Origin: Leadbetterella byssophila DSM 17132
Lineage (GTDB): Bacteria; Bacteroidota; Bacteroidia; Cytophagales; Spirosomataceae
Assembly (NCBI RefSeq): GCF_000166395.1
Contig: NC_014655.1
Span: 1,860,001 to 1,924,000 of the forward strand
DNA length: 64,000 nucleotides
Direction of reading: 5' to 3'
Position 1 is the stretch's first letter, and the number at the start of each line of letters is the position of its first letter. Under the pieces are notes generated by a model. That model did no database searches. It worked only from the letters and a program-made list of their open reading frames with translations, and was not told where the DNA came from. Of this stretch, positions 17,760-27,356 are shown piece after piece. The translations under genes were made by a program, and so were the position numbers.

Positions 17760-19417
17760 AAGATTTTATTAAACAATACGCTTCTCATCCGCACTACAAA
17801 GCCCCAAGAGGCCCTCAAATTCACGCTAAATCCTGGCAAACCGAAGCCCCACTTCGTATGCTCCTCAATAATCTCGATGCAGAAGTTGCAGAGAATCCGG
17901 AGGAACTGGTAGTGTATGGAGGGATAGGACAGGCAGCACGAAACAGAGAAGCATTAGAAAAGATCATCACCTATCTTTTGGACTTGGATGAAGACCATTC
18001 CTTACTCATTCAAAGTGGAAAACCTGTAGGCGTGGTTCGCACCCATCCCCAAGCTCCAAGAGTTCTAATAGCCAACAGTAATCTGGTCCCCAAATGGGCC
18101 ACATGGGATCATTTCTATGAGTTAAGAGAGAAAGGGCTCATGATGTACGGACAAATGACCGCCGGCTCCTGGATCTACATAGGTTCACAAGGTATAGTCC
18201 AAGGCACCTATGAAACCTTTATGGAATGCGGTCGACAACATTTTGGAGGAGATCTAACCGGCAAACTCCTGGTTACAGCAGGCCTAGGAGGAATGGGAGG
18301 AGCACAGCCCCTGGCGGCCAGTTTCGCCGGAGCCACAAGCCTAAGTGCCGACGTAAACCCTGCTAGCATCCAAAAACGAATACAAACCAAATACCTGGAC
18401 ATATGGGCCAAATCCTATGAAGAAGCCAGAGATTTGGCATTGAAATATAAAAATGAGAAAAAAGCCATCTCCATAGGTGTACAAATGGATGCCGGAGACT
18501 TGCTAGAAAATCTCCTTAAAGATGGAGTCATACCGGACATTCTGACGGATCAAACTTCAGCACATGATCCATTAAATGGATACATCCCTCACGGATACAC
18601 CCTGGAGGAAGCTTTGAAATTACGAGAAACCTCTCCTGAAACCTACCAACAAAAAGCTATCAACAGTATGGCCCGACATGTCCAACTCATGCTAGACATG
18701 ATGGACAGAGGAGCAGTAACCTTTGATTATGGAAACAATATTAGAGCCTACGCAGAACAGGGCGGCGTGAAAGATGCCTTCCGCTTTCCGGGCTTCTCTC
18801 CGGCGTATATCCGGCCCCTCTTCTGTGAAGGAAAAGGACCATTCCGATGGGTGGCACTAAGCGGAGACCCGGAAGACATTTACAAAACAGATCAAGCTCT
18901 ACTAGAACTTTTTCCAGAAAACGAGGCATTAAAGACCTGGCTAACTCAAGCCAGAGAAAGAATAGCTTTCCAAGGCCTACCCGCCAGAATTTGTTGGCTA
19001 GGATTAGGAGAGAGAGAAAAAGCTGGCCTGAAGTTCAATGAAATGGTAAAAAATGGTGAACTCAAAGCTCCTATCGTCATAGGTAGGGACCACCTGGACT
19101 GTGGAAGTGTAGCCTCGCCCAACAGAGAAACAGAAGCCATGAAAGACGGTTCAGATGCTGTGAGCGACTGGGCACTTCTCAACCTACTCAGCAATGCCTC
19201 AGGGGGTGCCACTTGGGTAAGTTTCCATCACGGTGGTGGTGTGGGCATGGGATATTCTCAACACGCCGGTATGGTAGTTCTGGCTGACGGCACAGAAAGA
19301 GCAGAACAATGTCTCAAAAGAGTCCTGTTCAATGACCCTGCCATGGGCGTTTACAGACATGCCGATGCCGGTTATGAAAAAGCTCAGGAGGTTAAAGAAA
19401 GATTTGGGCTATGCTAA
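17756..19417 (+). CDS. hutU: urocanate hydratase
   Basis: Converts urocanate to imidazolonepropionate using tightly bound NAD+. The 553 residues match the family length. Signatures include [12 protein letters not shown], the NAD-binding glycine-rich [28 protein letters not shown] and the near-C-terminal [15 protein letters not shown]. The active-site region [16 protein letters not shown] contains the conserved cysteine. It overlaps hutH by 4 nt and hutI by 7 nt, so the pathway enzymes are translationally coupled. Confidence 0.97.
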   Translation: MKDFIKQYASHPHYKAPRGPQIHAKSWQTEAPLRMLLNNLDAEVAENPEELVVYGGIGQAARNREALEKIITYLLDLDEDHSLLIQSGKPVGVVRTHPQAPRVLIANSNLVPKWATWDHFYELREKGLMMYGQMTAGSWIYIGSQGIVQGTYETFMECGRQHFGGDLTGKLLVTAGLGGMGGAQPLAASFAGATSLSADVNPASIQKRIQTKYLDIWAKSYEEARDLALKYKNEKKAISIGVQMDAGDLLENLLKDGVIPDILTDQTSAHDPLNGYIPHGYTLEEALKLRETSPETYQQKAINSMARHVQLMLDMMDRGAVTFDYGNNIRAYAEQGGVKDAFRFPGFSPAYIRPLFCEGKGPFRWVALSGDPEDIYKTDQALLELFPENEALKTWLTQARERIAFQGLPARICWLGLGEREKAGLKFNEMVKNGELKAPIVIGRDHLDCGSVASPNRETEAMKDGSDAVSDWALLNLLSNASGGATWVSFHHGGGVGMGYSQHAGMVVLADGTERAEQCLKRVLFNDPAMGVYRHADAGYEKAQEVKERFGLC

Positions 19418-20628
19418 TCACCAATATTAAAATACTGGCCAATGTTCGCGAATCTCAGCATAAACTAAGAGGTGCAGAATTAGGAGAACTCCCCGTTTTG
19501 GAGAATGCATTCCTTAAAATAGAGGATGGCAAAATCTCTGATTATGGCCCTATGGATGCCACGCCTGACAGAAAAGGGGATTTGGACGCCAGTGGTAGAA
19601 TAGTCCTTCCTACCTGGTGCGACAGCCATACCCATCTGGTGTTTGCCTCAAGCAGAGAGAACGAATTTATTGACAAAATTAAGGGTCTCAGTTATGCCGA
19701 AATAGCGGCCAAGGGAGGTGGCATCTTAAACTCTGCTCGGAAGCTTAGAGAAACTTCAGAAGATGAACTGTTCGAGAAAGCTCAAAACAGATTAGAGAAG
19801 CTGATTCAACTAGGAACAGGTGCTATAGAAATCAAAAGTGGCTATGGACTTTCCCTTGAAGGAGAGCTCAAGATGCTAAGAGTAATTAAAAGATTGAAAA
19901 ATAGCAGTCCTGTCCCTATAAAGGCCACGTTTTTAGGTGCTCATGCTCTTCCTGAAGAATATAAAAATCAAAGGGAAGCATACATCCGTTTACTCATACA
20001 TGAAACGCTTCCCATTCTTGCAAAGGATGGTTTGGCGGATTACATCGATGTATTTTGTGAACAAGGTTTCTTTACTCCGGAAGAAACCCTTGAGATCTGT
20101 GAAGCAGGAAAATCCTTTGGTCTGAAAGCTAAGATTCATGCAAACCAATTGAGCATTTCCGGTGGAGTGCAGGCCGGAATGTCTGTTGGCGCCTTATCCG
20201 TTGACCACCTGGAATCTATAGGTGAAGAAGAAATTGAAATTCTAGGCAAAGAAAATGCTCCTATGGCCACTTTACTCCCTTCAGCTGCATTCTTCCTAAG
20301 AATGGCTTATCCTCCGGCCAGACAACTCATCCAGAACCGAGCCGCAATAGCCCTAGCATCTGATTACAACCCGGGTTCCTCTCCTTCCGGCAACATGAAC
20401 CTATTACTTTCTTTGGCCTGTATCCAAATGAAAATGTTACCCGAAGAAGCCATAAATGCAGCCACACTTAACGGAGCCTATGCCATGGAATTAGAAAATG
20501 AAGTGGGTAGTATAAGTAGAGGAAAAAGAGCTAACTTTATACTGACCAGACAGGTGCCTAGCTTAGCTTACCTACCGTATAGCTTTGGAGAAAATTGGAT
20601 TGAAAAAGTATTTATTAACGGAAAATGA
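19411..20628 (+). CDS. hutI: imidazolonepropionase
   Basis: Hydrolyses imidazolonepropionate to N-formimino-L-glutamate. A 405-residue amidohydrolase-superfamily protein: metal ligands in CDSHTHLVF (H-x-H), [15 protein letters not shown] and the aspartate in [12 protein letters not shown], all characteristic of HutI. It overlaps hutU by 7 nt and hutG by 4 nt. Confidence 0.96.
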   Translation: MLITNIKILANVRESQHKLRGAELGELPVLENAFLKIEDGKISDYGPMDATPDRKGDLDASGRIVLPTWCDSHTHLVFASSRENEFIDKIKGLSYAEIAAKGGGILNSARKLRETSEDELFEKAQNRLEKLIQLGTGAIEIKSGYGLSLEGELKMLRVIKRLKNSSPVPIKATFLGAHALPEEYKNQREAYIRLLIHETLPILAKDGLADYIDVFCEQGFFTPEETLEICEAGKSFGLKAKIHANQLSISGGVQAGMSVGALSVDHLESIGEEEIEILGKENAPMATLLPSAAFFLRMAYPPARQLIQNRAAIALASDYNPGSSPSGNMNLLLSLACIQMKMLPEEAINAATLNGAYAMELENEVGSISRGKRANFILTRQVPSLAYLPYSFGENWIEKVFINGK

Positions 20629-21554
20629 TCTCTTTCAAAGGCATAGACACTTCGCAGATAGTCAAAAGAAGCGGTGAAAGAAGGATTGGAGAAACGCTTA
20701 GTCCTGAGGGATCCTTTGTGATTCTAGGCATTCCGGAATCTATAGGAGTTAGGGCAAACTATGGCATAGGTGGCACAGAAACGGCCTGGAATAGTTTCAT
20801 AAACGCCTTTCTAAACCTGCAGGAAAACCGCTTTTTATCCGGAAAGAACATCTGTATCAAAGGAGCCTTTGAAATAGATCAGCATAGGGATTGGTCAGTG
20901 GACCAACTCCGAATGGCCGTCACCCATATTGATGAAGCCCTTGCGATACAAGTAAAAGAGATCTTTGCCGCTGGCAAAATTCCTATTGTAATAGGCGGAG
21001 GACATAATAATGCTTATCCCCTATTAAAAAGTGCTTTTTCGGTGTTTCAAAAGAAAACCAATGTAATCAATCTGGATGCACATGCTGACTTCCGCCATCT
21101 GGAAGGAAGACACTCCGGCAATGCCTTCTCCTATGCGGCTAAGGAGGGATATTTAGGAAAATACTCAGTATTAGGTTTGAAGAAGGAATATGCCCCAGAG
21201 TACATGTTACACAGCCTGGAAAAACATGGAGCTGAGCTACACTTTTTGGACAAACTACCTGATTTTAGAACCTTTGACAGGGTAATCCAAAAGGTGTTGC
21301 AGGAATATTCAGGGGAAAAATATGGAGTGGAACTTGACGTAGATGTGCTTGCTCATGTCTTATCCAGTGCCATGACGGCCCATGGTTTACCTATTCCCTG
21401 GGCTTGTCACTACCTTAGGCTAACAGCTCCCAATGCGCTCTATCTCCATATCTGCGAAGGAGCTACCGAATTATATGACGGCAGGACCTCCCCCGGAACA
21501 GGGAAAGTCCTGGCCGAGTTAGTCAGTTCATTTATTCAAGGCTTCGTTCACTAG
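20625..21554 (+). CDS. hutG: formimidoylglutamase-type ureohydrolase
   Basis: An arginase/agmatinase-superfamily enzyme of 309 residues, placed last in the hut operon, where it should split N-formiminoglutamate into glutamate and formamide. Dinuclear manganese ligands are visible: H127 in VIGGGHNN, D151/H153/D155 in NLDAHADF, and the two aspartates of VELDVDV. The usual DxDxxDP form of the last motif is altered (DVDVLAHV), a divergence seen in some Bacteroidota members, so the substrate is assigned mainly from the operon. Its 3' end overlaps the convergent luciferase-like gene by 27 bp. Confidence 0.87.
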   Translation: MISFKGIDTSQIVKRSGERRIGETLSPEGSFVILGIPESIGVRANYGIGGTETAWNSFINAFLNLQENRFLSGKNICIKGAFEIDQHRDWSVDQLRMAVTHIDEALAIQVKEIFAAGKIPIVIGGGHNNAYPLLKSAFSVFQKKTNVINLDAHADFRHLEGRHSGNAFSYAAKEGYLGKYSVLGLKKEYAPEYMLHSLEKHGAELHFLDKLPDFRTFDRVIQKVLQEYSGEKYGVELDVDVLAHVLSSAMTAHGLPIPWACHYLRLTAPNALYLHICEGATELYDGRTSPGTGKVLAELVSSFIQGFVH

Positions 21555-22511
21555 GCTTAGCGACTTACATTTGGCCTCCAAATCATAGCAGTAGGAAGTC
21601 AGCATCAACTCATCAGCTTGGGTTTTGGCAATAAACTCTTTAAGCCGGGTACGAATACTATCTACAGATCCTATAAAGGTACCGGCCAGCATATTGTCCA
21701 CCATATACCGCAACTCTTTATGCTGATAGTAATAATCCGGCAATTCCTGAGGAGGCATTAGGGGCTGACGTTGGTTAGTAACTATTCCAATAAACATTCG
21801 GATAAGGCTGGTAACCAAAAAATGTGCCTCCTCATCTGTATCAGCGGCAATGGTATTGATGCAAACCATAGTATGTGGCTTACTACCCTTCACCGAACGG
21901 AAATTTCTACGATAAATGTCGAATGCAGTATAAAGTTGCTGAGGAGCGAAATGCGCCGCAAAAGCATAGGGTAATCCTAGCTCTGCAGCCAGATATGCAC
22001 TATCCGTACTGGAACCTAAGATCCATAGGGGTACATTAGCACCTTCTCCCGGAAAGGCTCTTACTTTTTCATTCTCATCTGTATTCGAAAAATACCTTTG
22101 GACCTCCCTAACATCAGCCGGGAAATGAAAAGGAGCTTGCATGTTCTCTCTTCTAATGGCTTGAGCAGTGAGCTGATCTGTACCCGGAGCTCTCCCTAGT
22201 CCAAGTTCAATTCTCCCCGGATATATGGCCTCCAAAGTGCCAAATTGTTCCGCAACAATTAAAGGTGAATGATTAGGAAGCATGATCCCTCCTGAACCTA
22301 CTTTGATGGAAGTAGTATGACCGGCCACATGACCTATCAAAACCGCAGTAGCTGATGATGCCACATGGGGCATATTGTGATGCTCTGCTAGCCAAACCCT
22401 CTTAAAACCTAGATTTTCGGCGTGTTGTGCCGTCTTAACTGTATGATCTATGGCTAAGGCCGCATCTCCACCTTGGCGGATTACGGCCAATTCCAATATA
22501 GACAAATCCAT
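21528..22511 (-). CDS. LLM-class flavin-dependent oxidoreductase
   Basis: A 327-residue luciferase-like monooxygenase of the MsnO8 type. Family signs: SILELAVIRQGG at the N terminus, RVWLAEHHNMPHVASSATAV, the phosphate-contacting VGSGGIMLPNHSPLIVAEQFGTL, and RIELGLGRAPGTDQ. These TIM-barrel enzymes use FMNH2 from a separate reductase; no partner gene is adjacent. The substrate is unknown. It is convergent with hutG and the coding ends overlap by 27 bp with no terminator visible between them. Confidence 0.9.
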   Translation of the reverse strand: MDLSILELAVIRQGGDAALAIDHTVKTAQHAENLGFKRVWLAEHHNMPHVASSATAVLIGHVAGHTTSIKVGSGGIMLPNHSPLIVAEQFGTLEAIYPGRIELGLGRAPGTDQLTAQAIRRENMQAPFHFPADVREVQRYFSNTDENEKVRAFPGEGANVPLWILGSSTDSAYLAAELGLPYAFAAHFAPQQLYTAFDIYRRNFRSVKGSKPHTMVCINTIAADTDEEAHFLVTSLIRMFIGIVTNQRQPLMPPQELPDYYYQHKELRYMVDNMLAGTFIGSVDSIRTRLKEFIAKTQADELMLTSYCYDLEAKCKSLSLVNEALNK

Positions 22512-22553
22512 TCTTTGCTTTGTATTTAGATATAAAACAAAGCCAATCAGGAA

Positions 22554-23261
22554 TTAGTTTGTGGTTCCTTTCACTACGAAGGAATCGATGATCTTTTTCT
22601 TAACGAAATGCTGGGAGGCCGACTTTAATCTCTCTGACCTACAATGTTCACAAGAAAGCACGTGATAGATGAAGGGACGAGTGATAGAATACTTCTTTTT
22701 CGGCACAGGGGTGGTGAGATTCCCACAAATCATACAATATTCTTGTTGCCTAAAAGCCAATGGAATATCCAACATCTCCATAGTAGAGAATAACTTGAAT
22801 TCCTGTAGTATATAAGCTTTTTGGGTATCTAAGTTCAAACCTTCCCTCTTTACCTTCTTACCGTAGAAGAGGTTATCCAAATCTTCTTCTATCTCAGCGA
22901 AGCCCAGAAAACGAAAATCCTTATTAGAAACCTTTGCCACCTTCAACATTTGCAGAAAAGCATAGTCTACAGTGATATCTCCATTTAACACCTGACGGGC
23001 AATGTCATTAGCATATTCTTGTAGCTGAGACTCTAAATCTGCGGGGATATTCAAGTCTAATTCTTCTATGCTACGAAGAAAGTACTTTTCTATTTCCTCC
23101 TTATTGCTCTTCTCCATGGTAACTAGCTTGATAAGGCTGTCAGTATAGGCACCTTCTGCCAACATATGACGAGCCCACTCTACGAGCCTGGAGGGATCAA
23201 AACCCTTCAATAGCCTTTCTACTAAAAGCTGCTCCGTATTTTCTTTGAAATTTACTACCAT
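22554..23261 (-). CDS. uncharacterised protein with two CxxC knuckles
   Basis: I do not recognise the family of this 235-residue protein. Residues 1-165 are predicted helical and charged (for example RLLKGFDPSRLVEWARHMLAEG), with no signal peptide. Near the C terminus two cysteine pairs, C176-x-x-C179 (CMICG) and C204-x-x-C207 (CEHCR), are 25 residues apart, as in a treble-clef or zinc-ribbon site. The last residues (KKKIIDSFVVKG) are basic. A helical domain plus zinc site suggests a nucleic-acid or protein-binding factor, but this is inference. It lies 42 bp before the luciferase-like gene on the same strand. Confidence 0.6.
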   Translation of the reverse strand: MVVNFKENTEQLLVERLLKGFDPSRLVEWARHMLAEGAYTDSLIKLVTMEKSNKEEIEKYFLRSIEELDLNIPADLESQLQEYANDIARQVLNGDITVDYAFLQMLKVAKVSNKDFRFLGFAEIEEDLDNLFYGKKVKREGLNLDTQKAYILQEFKLFSTMEMLDIPLAFRQQEYCMICGNLTTPVPKKKYSITRPFIYHVLSCEHCRSERLKSASQHFVKKKIIDSFVVKGTTN

Positions 23262-23621
23262 AATTTTAAACCGAAAAGTCTACTATCTACATTCCTCTAT
23301 CCTCTACTCACTTTTTCAAAACAATAATACTATTTTTTCTTTAAATATTTACATTTTCAGGAAATTATTATCACACATATAGAAATGAAGCTTCCACCTT
23401 CCTCTCCTTATGAAGCAATTCCTTGAAGTAAGGACTCAACAAAATATTATTCCAAAAAATTCATCTATTGTTCTCTATAATTTTGGATACACTAACCTTA
23501 AAATAGATTACTCAAAATTTTATTTTACCTTAACACCTTAAAGCCAAAGATTTTGATTACTTGTAGGAAAATTCAAGCTATAAAATTTTTTTGTGAAAAA
23601 ATATAAATTTTTAAATAAACT

Positions 23622-23641
23622 CTACAAATTTAGTAGACTTA
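23622..23641 (+). promoter_or_regulatory. palindromic operator-like motif before tauE
   Basis: CTAC-AAATTTA-GTAG (23622-23636) is a near-palindrome, followed by ACTTA. The 20-bp segment agrees at 15 positions with 27284-27303 in front of the sulfite reductase gene, including the shared end TAGACTTA. Because both sites precede sulfur-assimilation genes, a common transcription factor is likely; its identity is unknown. Confidence 0.45.
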
Positions 23642-23655
23642 TAAGGTTTATGTAG

Positions 23656-23663
23656 TAAAATTG
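23656..23663 (+). promoter_or_regulatory. possible tauE -7 element
   Basis: TAAAATTG matches 7 of 8 positions of TAnnTTTG and lies 21 bp before the ATG. It begins 14 bp after the palindromic motif, so a bound regulator could affect polymerase directly. Confidence 0.3.
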
Positions 23664-23684
23664 CCAAAGAATTAATCTTCCTCT

Positions 23685-24581
23685 ATGCACAGCACCCGAA
23701 AGGCAATTTGGAAAAACAGGATATTCCAGACCCTCACCATTTTAGGATGGATGATAGCCGGCCATATTCTTTTTAGTTTCTTTCCTACCTTTTCCTTCAA
23801 GGGGCATTTGGTGAATCTGTGGGAAGCCATAGACAGCAGCATTTTGATATACATGGCAGCCGGATTTATTGCACAGATGATAGACGGCTCCTTAGGTATG
23901 GCGTACGGGGTTAGTGCTACCAGCTTCTTGATGGCTACCGGTTTAAGTCCCGCCGCCGCCAGCGCCAGTGTACATGCCTCTGAGATCTTTACCAGTGGAG
24001 TCTCAGGCTTAAGCCATCTCACTTTCGGAAATGTAAATAAAAAGTTATTCCGGCATTTACTGCTACCCGGAGTAATCGGAGCCATCACCGGCGCTTATAT
24101 CGTTTCATCTCTGGAAGATTATAACTATATTATTAAACCATTTGTAGCCGCATACACTTTGTATCTAGGGATAAGAATCTTATCCAAAGTGGGGGCCAAA
24201 ATGAAAAAGAAACGTCCTATTAAACGATTAGGACTACTTGCAGGAGCAGGTGGATTTCTAGATTCCATAGGAGGTGGAGGTTGGGGACCCATCGTCAGCT
24301 CTACCCTTATCGCAAACGGGAGAAGTCCGGTATATACTATAGGCTCAGTGAACCTCACGGAATTCTTCGTTTCCTTTGCCAGCTCTTTGACCTTTATCTT
24401 CGTCATGGGATTTGGTCACTGGCAAATCATCTTAGGATTAATCCTTGGCGGGGTAATTGCCGCTCCTATAGCCGCTTTCATGGTGAGAAAAATCCCTGTG
24501 AAACCCATGTTTATCTTCGTGGGAACTGTCATTATCATTATCAGCCTCCGTACCTTACTGATCTCTCTAGGAGTACTCTAA
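23685..24581 (+). CDS. TauE/SafE family sulfite/sulfonate exporter
   Basis: A 298-residue inner-membrane protein with eight likely transmembrane helices. It has the two half-repeats of the family, each with a glycine-rich signature: QMIDGSLGMAYGVSATSFL in the first half and GFLDSIGGGGWGPIVSSTL in the second. TauE/SafE proteins move sulfite, sulfonates or other organosulfur anions. Its place at the head of a sulfate-reduction block suggests export of excess sulfite or movement of a sulfur compound. A TonB receptor gene follows after 83 bp. Confidence 0.9.
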   Translation: MHSTRKAIWKNRIFQTLTILGWMIAGHILFSFFPTFSFKGHLVNLWEAIDSSILIYMAAGFIAQMIDGSLGMAYGVSATSFLMATGLSPAAASASVHASEIFTSGVSGLSHLTFGNVNKKLFRHLLLPGVIGAITGAYIVSSLEDYNYIIKPFVAAYTLYLGIRILSKVGAKMKKKRPIKRLGLLAGAGGFLDSIGGGGWGPIVSSTLIANGRSPVYTIGSVNLTEFFVSFASSLTFIFVMGFGHWQIILGLILGGVIAAPIAAFMVRKIPVKPMFIFVGTVIIIISLRTLLISLGVL

Positions 24582-24664
24582 CAAAACACTTGAATAGCAT
24601 GAGTTAACAACATAAATATTTACTCTATATAACCCATAGGTTAACTATATATTTATAAAACCAA

Positions 24665-27220
24665 ATGAAAAAACTCGTCTACTTTCTATTCGCCATCTTT
24701 CCACTGCTGACCCAAGGTCAGAATGCTCCCCTTATCAATGCCAATGTAAAAGGGATAATCGTGGACAAAGCCTCTAAAGACCCCGTAGTGGGGGCTAATG
24801 TTTCCATTAAAGGAACCACTAACGGAGCCATCACCGACATCAACGGAGAATTTAGTCTCTCCACAGGTCAGACCTTACCTTTCACCTTAGTGATTCGTTC
24901 AGTAGGATATCAACCTCTGGAATATTTGGCACAAAACAAAGAACTAAAAATTGAACTCTCTGCCACCCAAACTTCCCTACAAGAACTTGTAGTGACCTCC
25001 AGAAGGCGGGCAGAAAAAGTACAAGAAGTACCTATCCCCATCTCTATCATCAGAGGACAAGCCATAGAAGACGCCGGAGCTTTTAATGTTAACCGACTAA
25101 AAGAACTGGTCCCCACGGTACAACTTTATGCATCTAATGCCAGAAACACTACCTTAAACATTAGAGGACTAGGGTCTACGTACGGCCTGACCAATGACGG
25201 CATAGATCCCGGGGTAGGATTTTATCTGGATGGGGTTTATCTAGCTAGACCCGCAGCTACAGCTCTGGATTTTATTGATATTGAGCAAGTAGAAGTTCTG
25301 CGCGGCCCTCAAGGAACTCTGTTTGGAAAGAACACCACTTCAGGAGCCTTCAACATCACTTCCAGACTACCTGAATTCAGACCCAGTGGCTCCTTTGAAG
25401 TAAGCTATGGCAACTACGGATACATCCAAGCCAAAACCTCTTTGACCGGTCCACTAGGAAAAAATCTGGCCGCCAGGATTTCATTCTCAGGAACACAAAG
25501 GAACGGAACGCTCTACAACGTAGCTACCCAATCAGATATTAATGACATCAACAACCTGGGAGTACGAGCGCAATTCCTCTATACTCCGAATGATAAAGTT
25601 AAAGTGGTACTAGCAGGAGATTTCACGGATCAAAAACCGGACGGATACGGTTGGGCAGTAGCCGGAGTAGTGAAAACACAAAGAGCTGATTACCGACAGT
25701 TTAACGCCATCATTGCAGACCTAGGCTATACACTTCCCTATAAAAGCGCTTTTGAAAGAAAGGTAGATTTGGATACCAAATCACAAGCAGATAACCAACT
25801 GGGCGGTGTTTCCCTCAACGGAGACTTTAAACTAGGAAACGGTACCTTAACCTCTACTACCGCTTATAGATACTGGGAATGGGTACCTTTAAACGATAGA
25901 GATTATACCGGTCTACCTGTATTTACCATTTCCGCAGGAAATTCCTTCCATAGTCAGTGGTCTCAAGAATTCCGCTATTCCGGAAAATTCTCTGAAAGAC
26001 TTAGCGGAGTAGTAGGTTTATTCGGTCTTTGGCAAGACCTCAACACAGATCCTGTCCACACTGAGGAAGCGGGCGCTGCACAGTGGAGATTCGCACAATC
26101 CAGCACTAGTCCACTCTGGGCTACTCCCGGACTATTTGACAACTACGGCATTAAAACCACCTATGGAATCAAAAGTACAGGTCTTGCCGCATACACCCAG
26201 TTTGATTGGGAGGTGATACCCAAACTTCATATCCTACCCGGACTGCGTTACAATTACGACAAGAAAATAGTAGATTATAACAGAGTGCGGTATGGTGGAC
26301 TCCAAACGGAAGACCCGGCTCTCATTGCCTTAAAAAATGGAGTTTATAGCAATCAAACCTTCCATACAGACGCCACAGAGGGCAATTTCTCCGGACAAAT
26401 TTCAGCTCAATACCGCTTTAACCCTAAAGTAAACGCCTTTGCTACCTACTCCGTAAGTTACAAACCTATTGGCGTAAACGTAGGAGGACTTCCTACAGCT
26501 AATGGGCAAGTTCTTCTTGAACTAGCAGAAGTTAAACCGGAAGCCGTAAATCATAAGGAAATAGGAATCAAAACCAATCCGGGCCAAAATGCCGTATTAA
26601 ACTTCACCCTTTACCAAACGGACATCAAAGATTTCCAAACTCAGGTTCAAACTCCTGAGCCAGGTGTAAACCGTGGCTATCTCGCAAATGCGGAAAAGGT
26701 AAGAGTAAGAGGAATAGAGATCGACGGTAATCTTACAGTAGGAAACTCGCTCAGGCTAAATGCAGCAATAGCATATACTGACGGTAAATATGTCAAGTTT
26801 ACTAATGCACCCGTACCCCTAGAAGAGGTGGGTGGAGCTCAAGCATTTAAAGATATCTCAGGCGGGGATTTACCCGGAATCTCCAAATTCTCCGGCTCAG
26901 CTGGTGCAGAGGTAGCCAGAAAAGGAACCTTGATAGATCTTAAAGGCAACTTCTTTCTAGGTGCAGATATCTTCTATAGATCAGAATTCTCTTCCAGTCC
27001 TTCTCCTTCCCAATACCTCAACATCCCAGCATATGCATTGCTTAATGCACGTGCCGGTTTTAGAGCCTCTAACGGTATCACCTTCTTCCTATGGAGCAGG
27101 AACCTGACCAATACAGATTACTATGAACAACTCTTGGCAGCTCCCGGAAGTTATGGACAATATGCCGGTATAGTAGGTGACCCGAGAACCTACGGTGTTA
27201 CCCTACGATATTCGTTTTAA
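24665..27220 (+). CDS. TonB-dependent outer membrane receptor
   Basis: An 851-residue outer-membrane active transporter. Order: signal peptide (MKKLVYFLFAIFPLLTQGQ), a carboxypeptidase-regulatory-like beta sandwich (about 28-105, with GIIVDKASKDPVVGANVSIKG), the plug domain (about 112-235, with ILRPGPQGTLFG-like VLRGPQGTLFGKNT), and a 22-strand barrel ending in the aromatic GVTLRYSF. There is no SusD partner, so it is the stand-alone type as used for siderophores, cobalamin or small organics. Between tauE and the sulfite reductase gene, a sulfur compound is the most natural cargo, but the sequence does not show it. A strong terminator follows. Confidence 0.92.
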   Translation: MKKLVYFLFAIFPLLTQGQNAPLINANVKGIIVDKASKDPVVGANVSIKGTTNGAITDINGEFSLSTGQTLPFTLVIRSVGYQPLEYLAQNKELKIELSATQTSLQELVVTSRRRAEKVQEVPIPISIIRGQAIEDAGAFNVNRLKELVPTVQLYASNARNTTLNIRGLGSTYGLTNDGIDPGVGFYLDGVYLARPAATALDFIDIEQVEVLRGPQGTLFGKNTTSGAFNITSRLPEFRPSGSFEVSYGNYGYIQAKTSLTGPLGKNLAARISFSGTQRNGTLYNVATQSDINDINNLGVRAQFLYTPNDKVKVVLAGDFTDQKPDGYGWAVAGVVKTQRADYRQFNAIIADLGYTLPYKSAFERKVDLDTKSQADNQLGGVSLNGDFKLGNGTLTSTTAYRYWEWVPLNDRDYTGLPVFTISAGNSFHSQWSQEFRYSGKFSERLSGVVGLFGLWQDLNTDPVHTEEAGAAQWRFAQSSTSPLWATPGLFDNYGIKTTYGIKSTGLAAYTQFDWEVIPKLHILPGLRYNYDKKIVDYNRVRYGGLQTEDPALIALKNGVYSNQTFHTDATEGNFSGQISAQYRFNPKVNAFATYSVSYKPIGVNVGGLPTANGQVLLELAEVKPEAVNHKEIGIKTNPGQNAVLNFTLYQTDIKDFQTQVQTPEPGVNRGYLANAEKVRVRGIEIDGNLTVGNSLRLNAAIAYTDGKYVKFTNAPVPLEEVGGAQAFKDISGGDLPGISKFSGSAGAEVARKGTLIDLKGNFFLGADIFYRSEFSSSPSPSQYLNIPAYALLNARAGFRASNGITFFLWSRNLTNTDYYEQLLAAPGSYGQYAGIVGDPRTYGVTLRYSF

Positions 27221-27227
27221 GCACCTT

Positions 27228-27256
27228 GGAGGTCGGTGAGCCGACCTCCTTTTTTC
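27228..27256 (+). terminator. terminator after the TonB receptor gene
   Basis: Perfect 9-bp GC-rich stem GGAGGTCGG / CCGACCTCC with a TGAG loop, followed by six T residues, 8 bp after the stop codon. Confidence 0.94.
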
Positions 27257-27283
27257 ACTTTCCTAAGCAATGATATAATTTTC

Positions 27284-27303
27284 CTACTAAATCCATAGAC
27301 TTA
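27284..27303 (+). promoter_or_regulatory. operator-like motif before the sulfite reductase operon
   Basis: CTACTAAATCCATAGACTTA lies directly upstream of the -33 element. It matches the tauE-upstream motif at 15 of 20 positions and the hydroxyproline-upstream motif at 12 of 13. The position next to the promoter suits an activator site. Confidence 0.45.
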
Positions 27304-27304
27304 G

Positions 27305-27336
27305 TTGTTATTGTAAGAAAGAATAGAATACTTTTG
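27305..27336 (+). promoter_or_regulatory. promoter of the sulfite reductase-cys operon
   Basis: TACTTTTG at 27329-27336 is a full match to TAnnTTTG; TTG at 27305-27307 sits 21 bp upstream as the -33 element. The start codon follows 20 bp after the -7 box, giving a very short leader. Confidence 0.58.
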
Positions 27337-27356
27337 TATGGCAATCTATTATCGTC

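Larger units (their letters stand above)
23262..23684. other. AT-rich intergenic region before tauE
   Basis: A 423-bp gap between divergent genes, strongly AT-rich, particularly 23570-23640. No ORF with coding character was found. It contains the operator-like palindrome at 23622-23641 and a weak -7 element near the tauE side. I see nothing else I can name in the left half. Confidence 0.6.
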
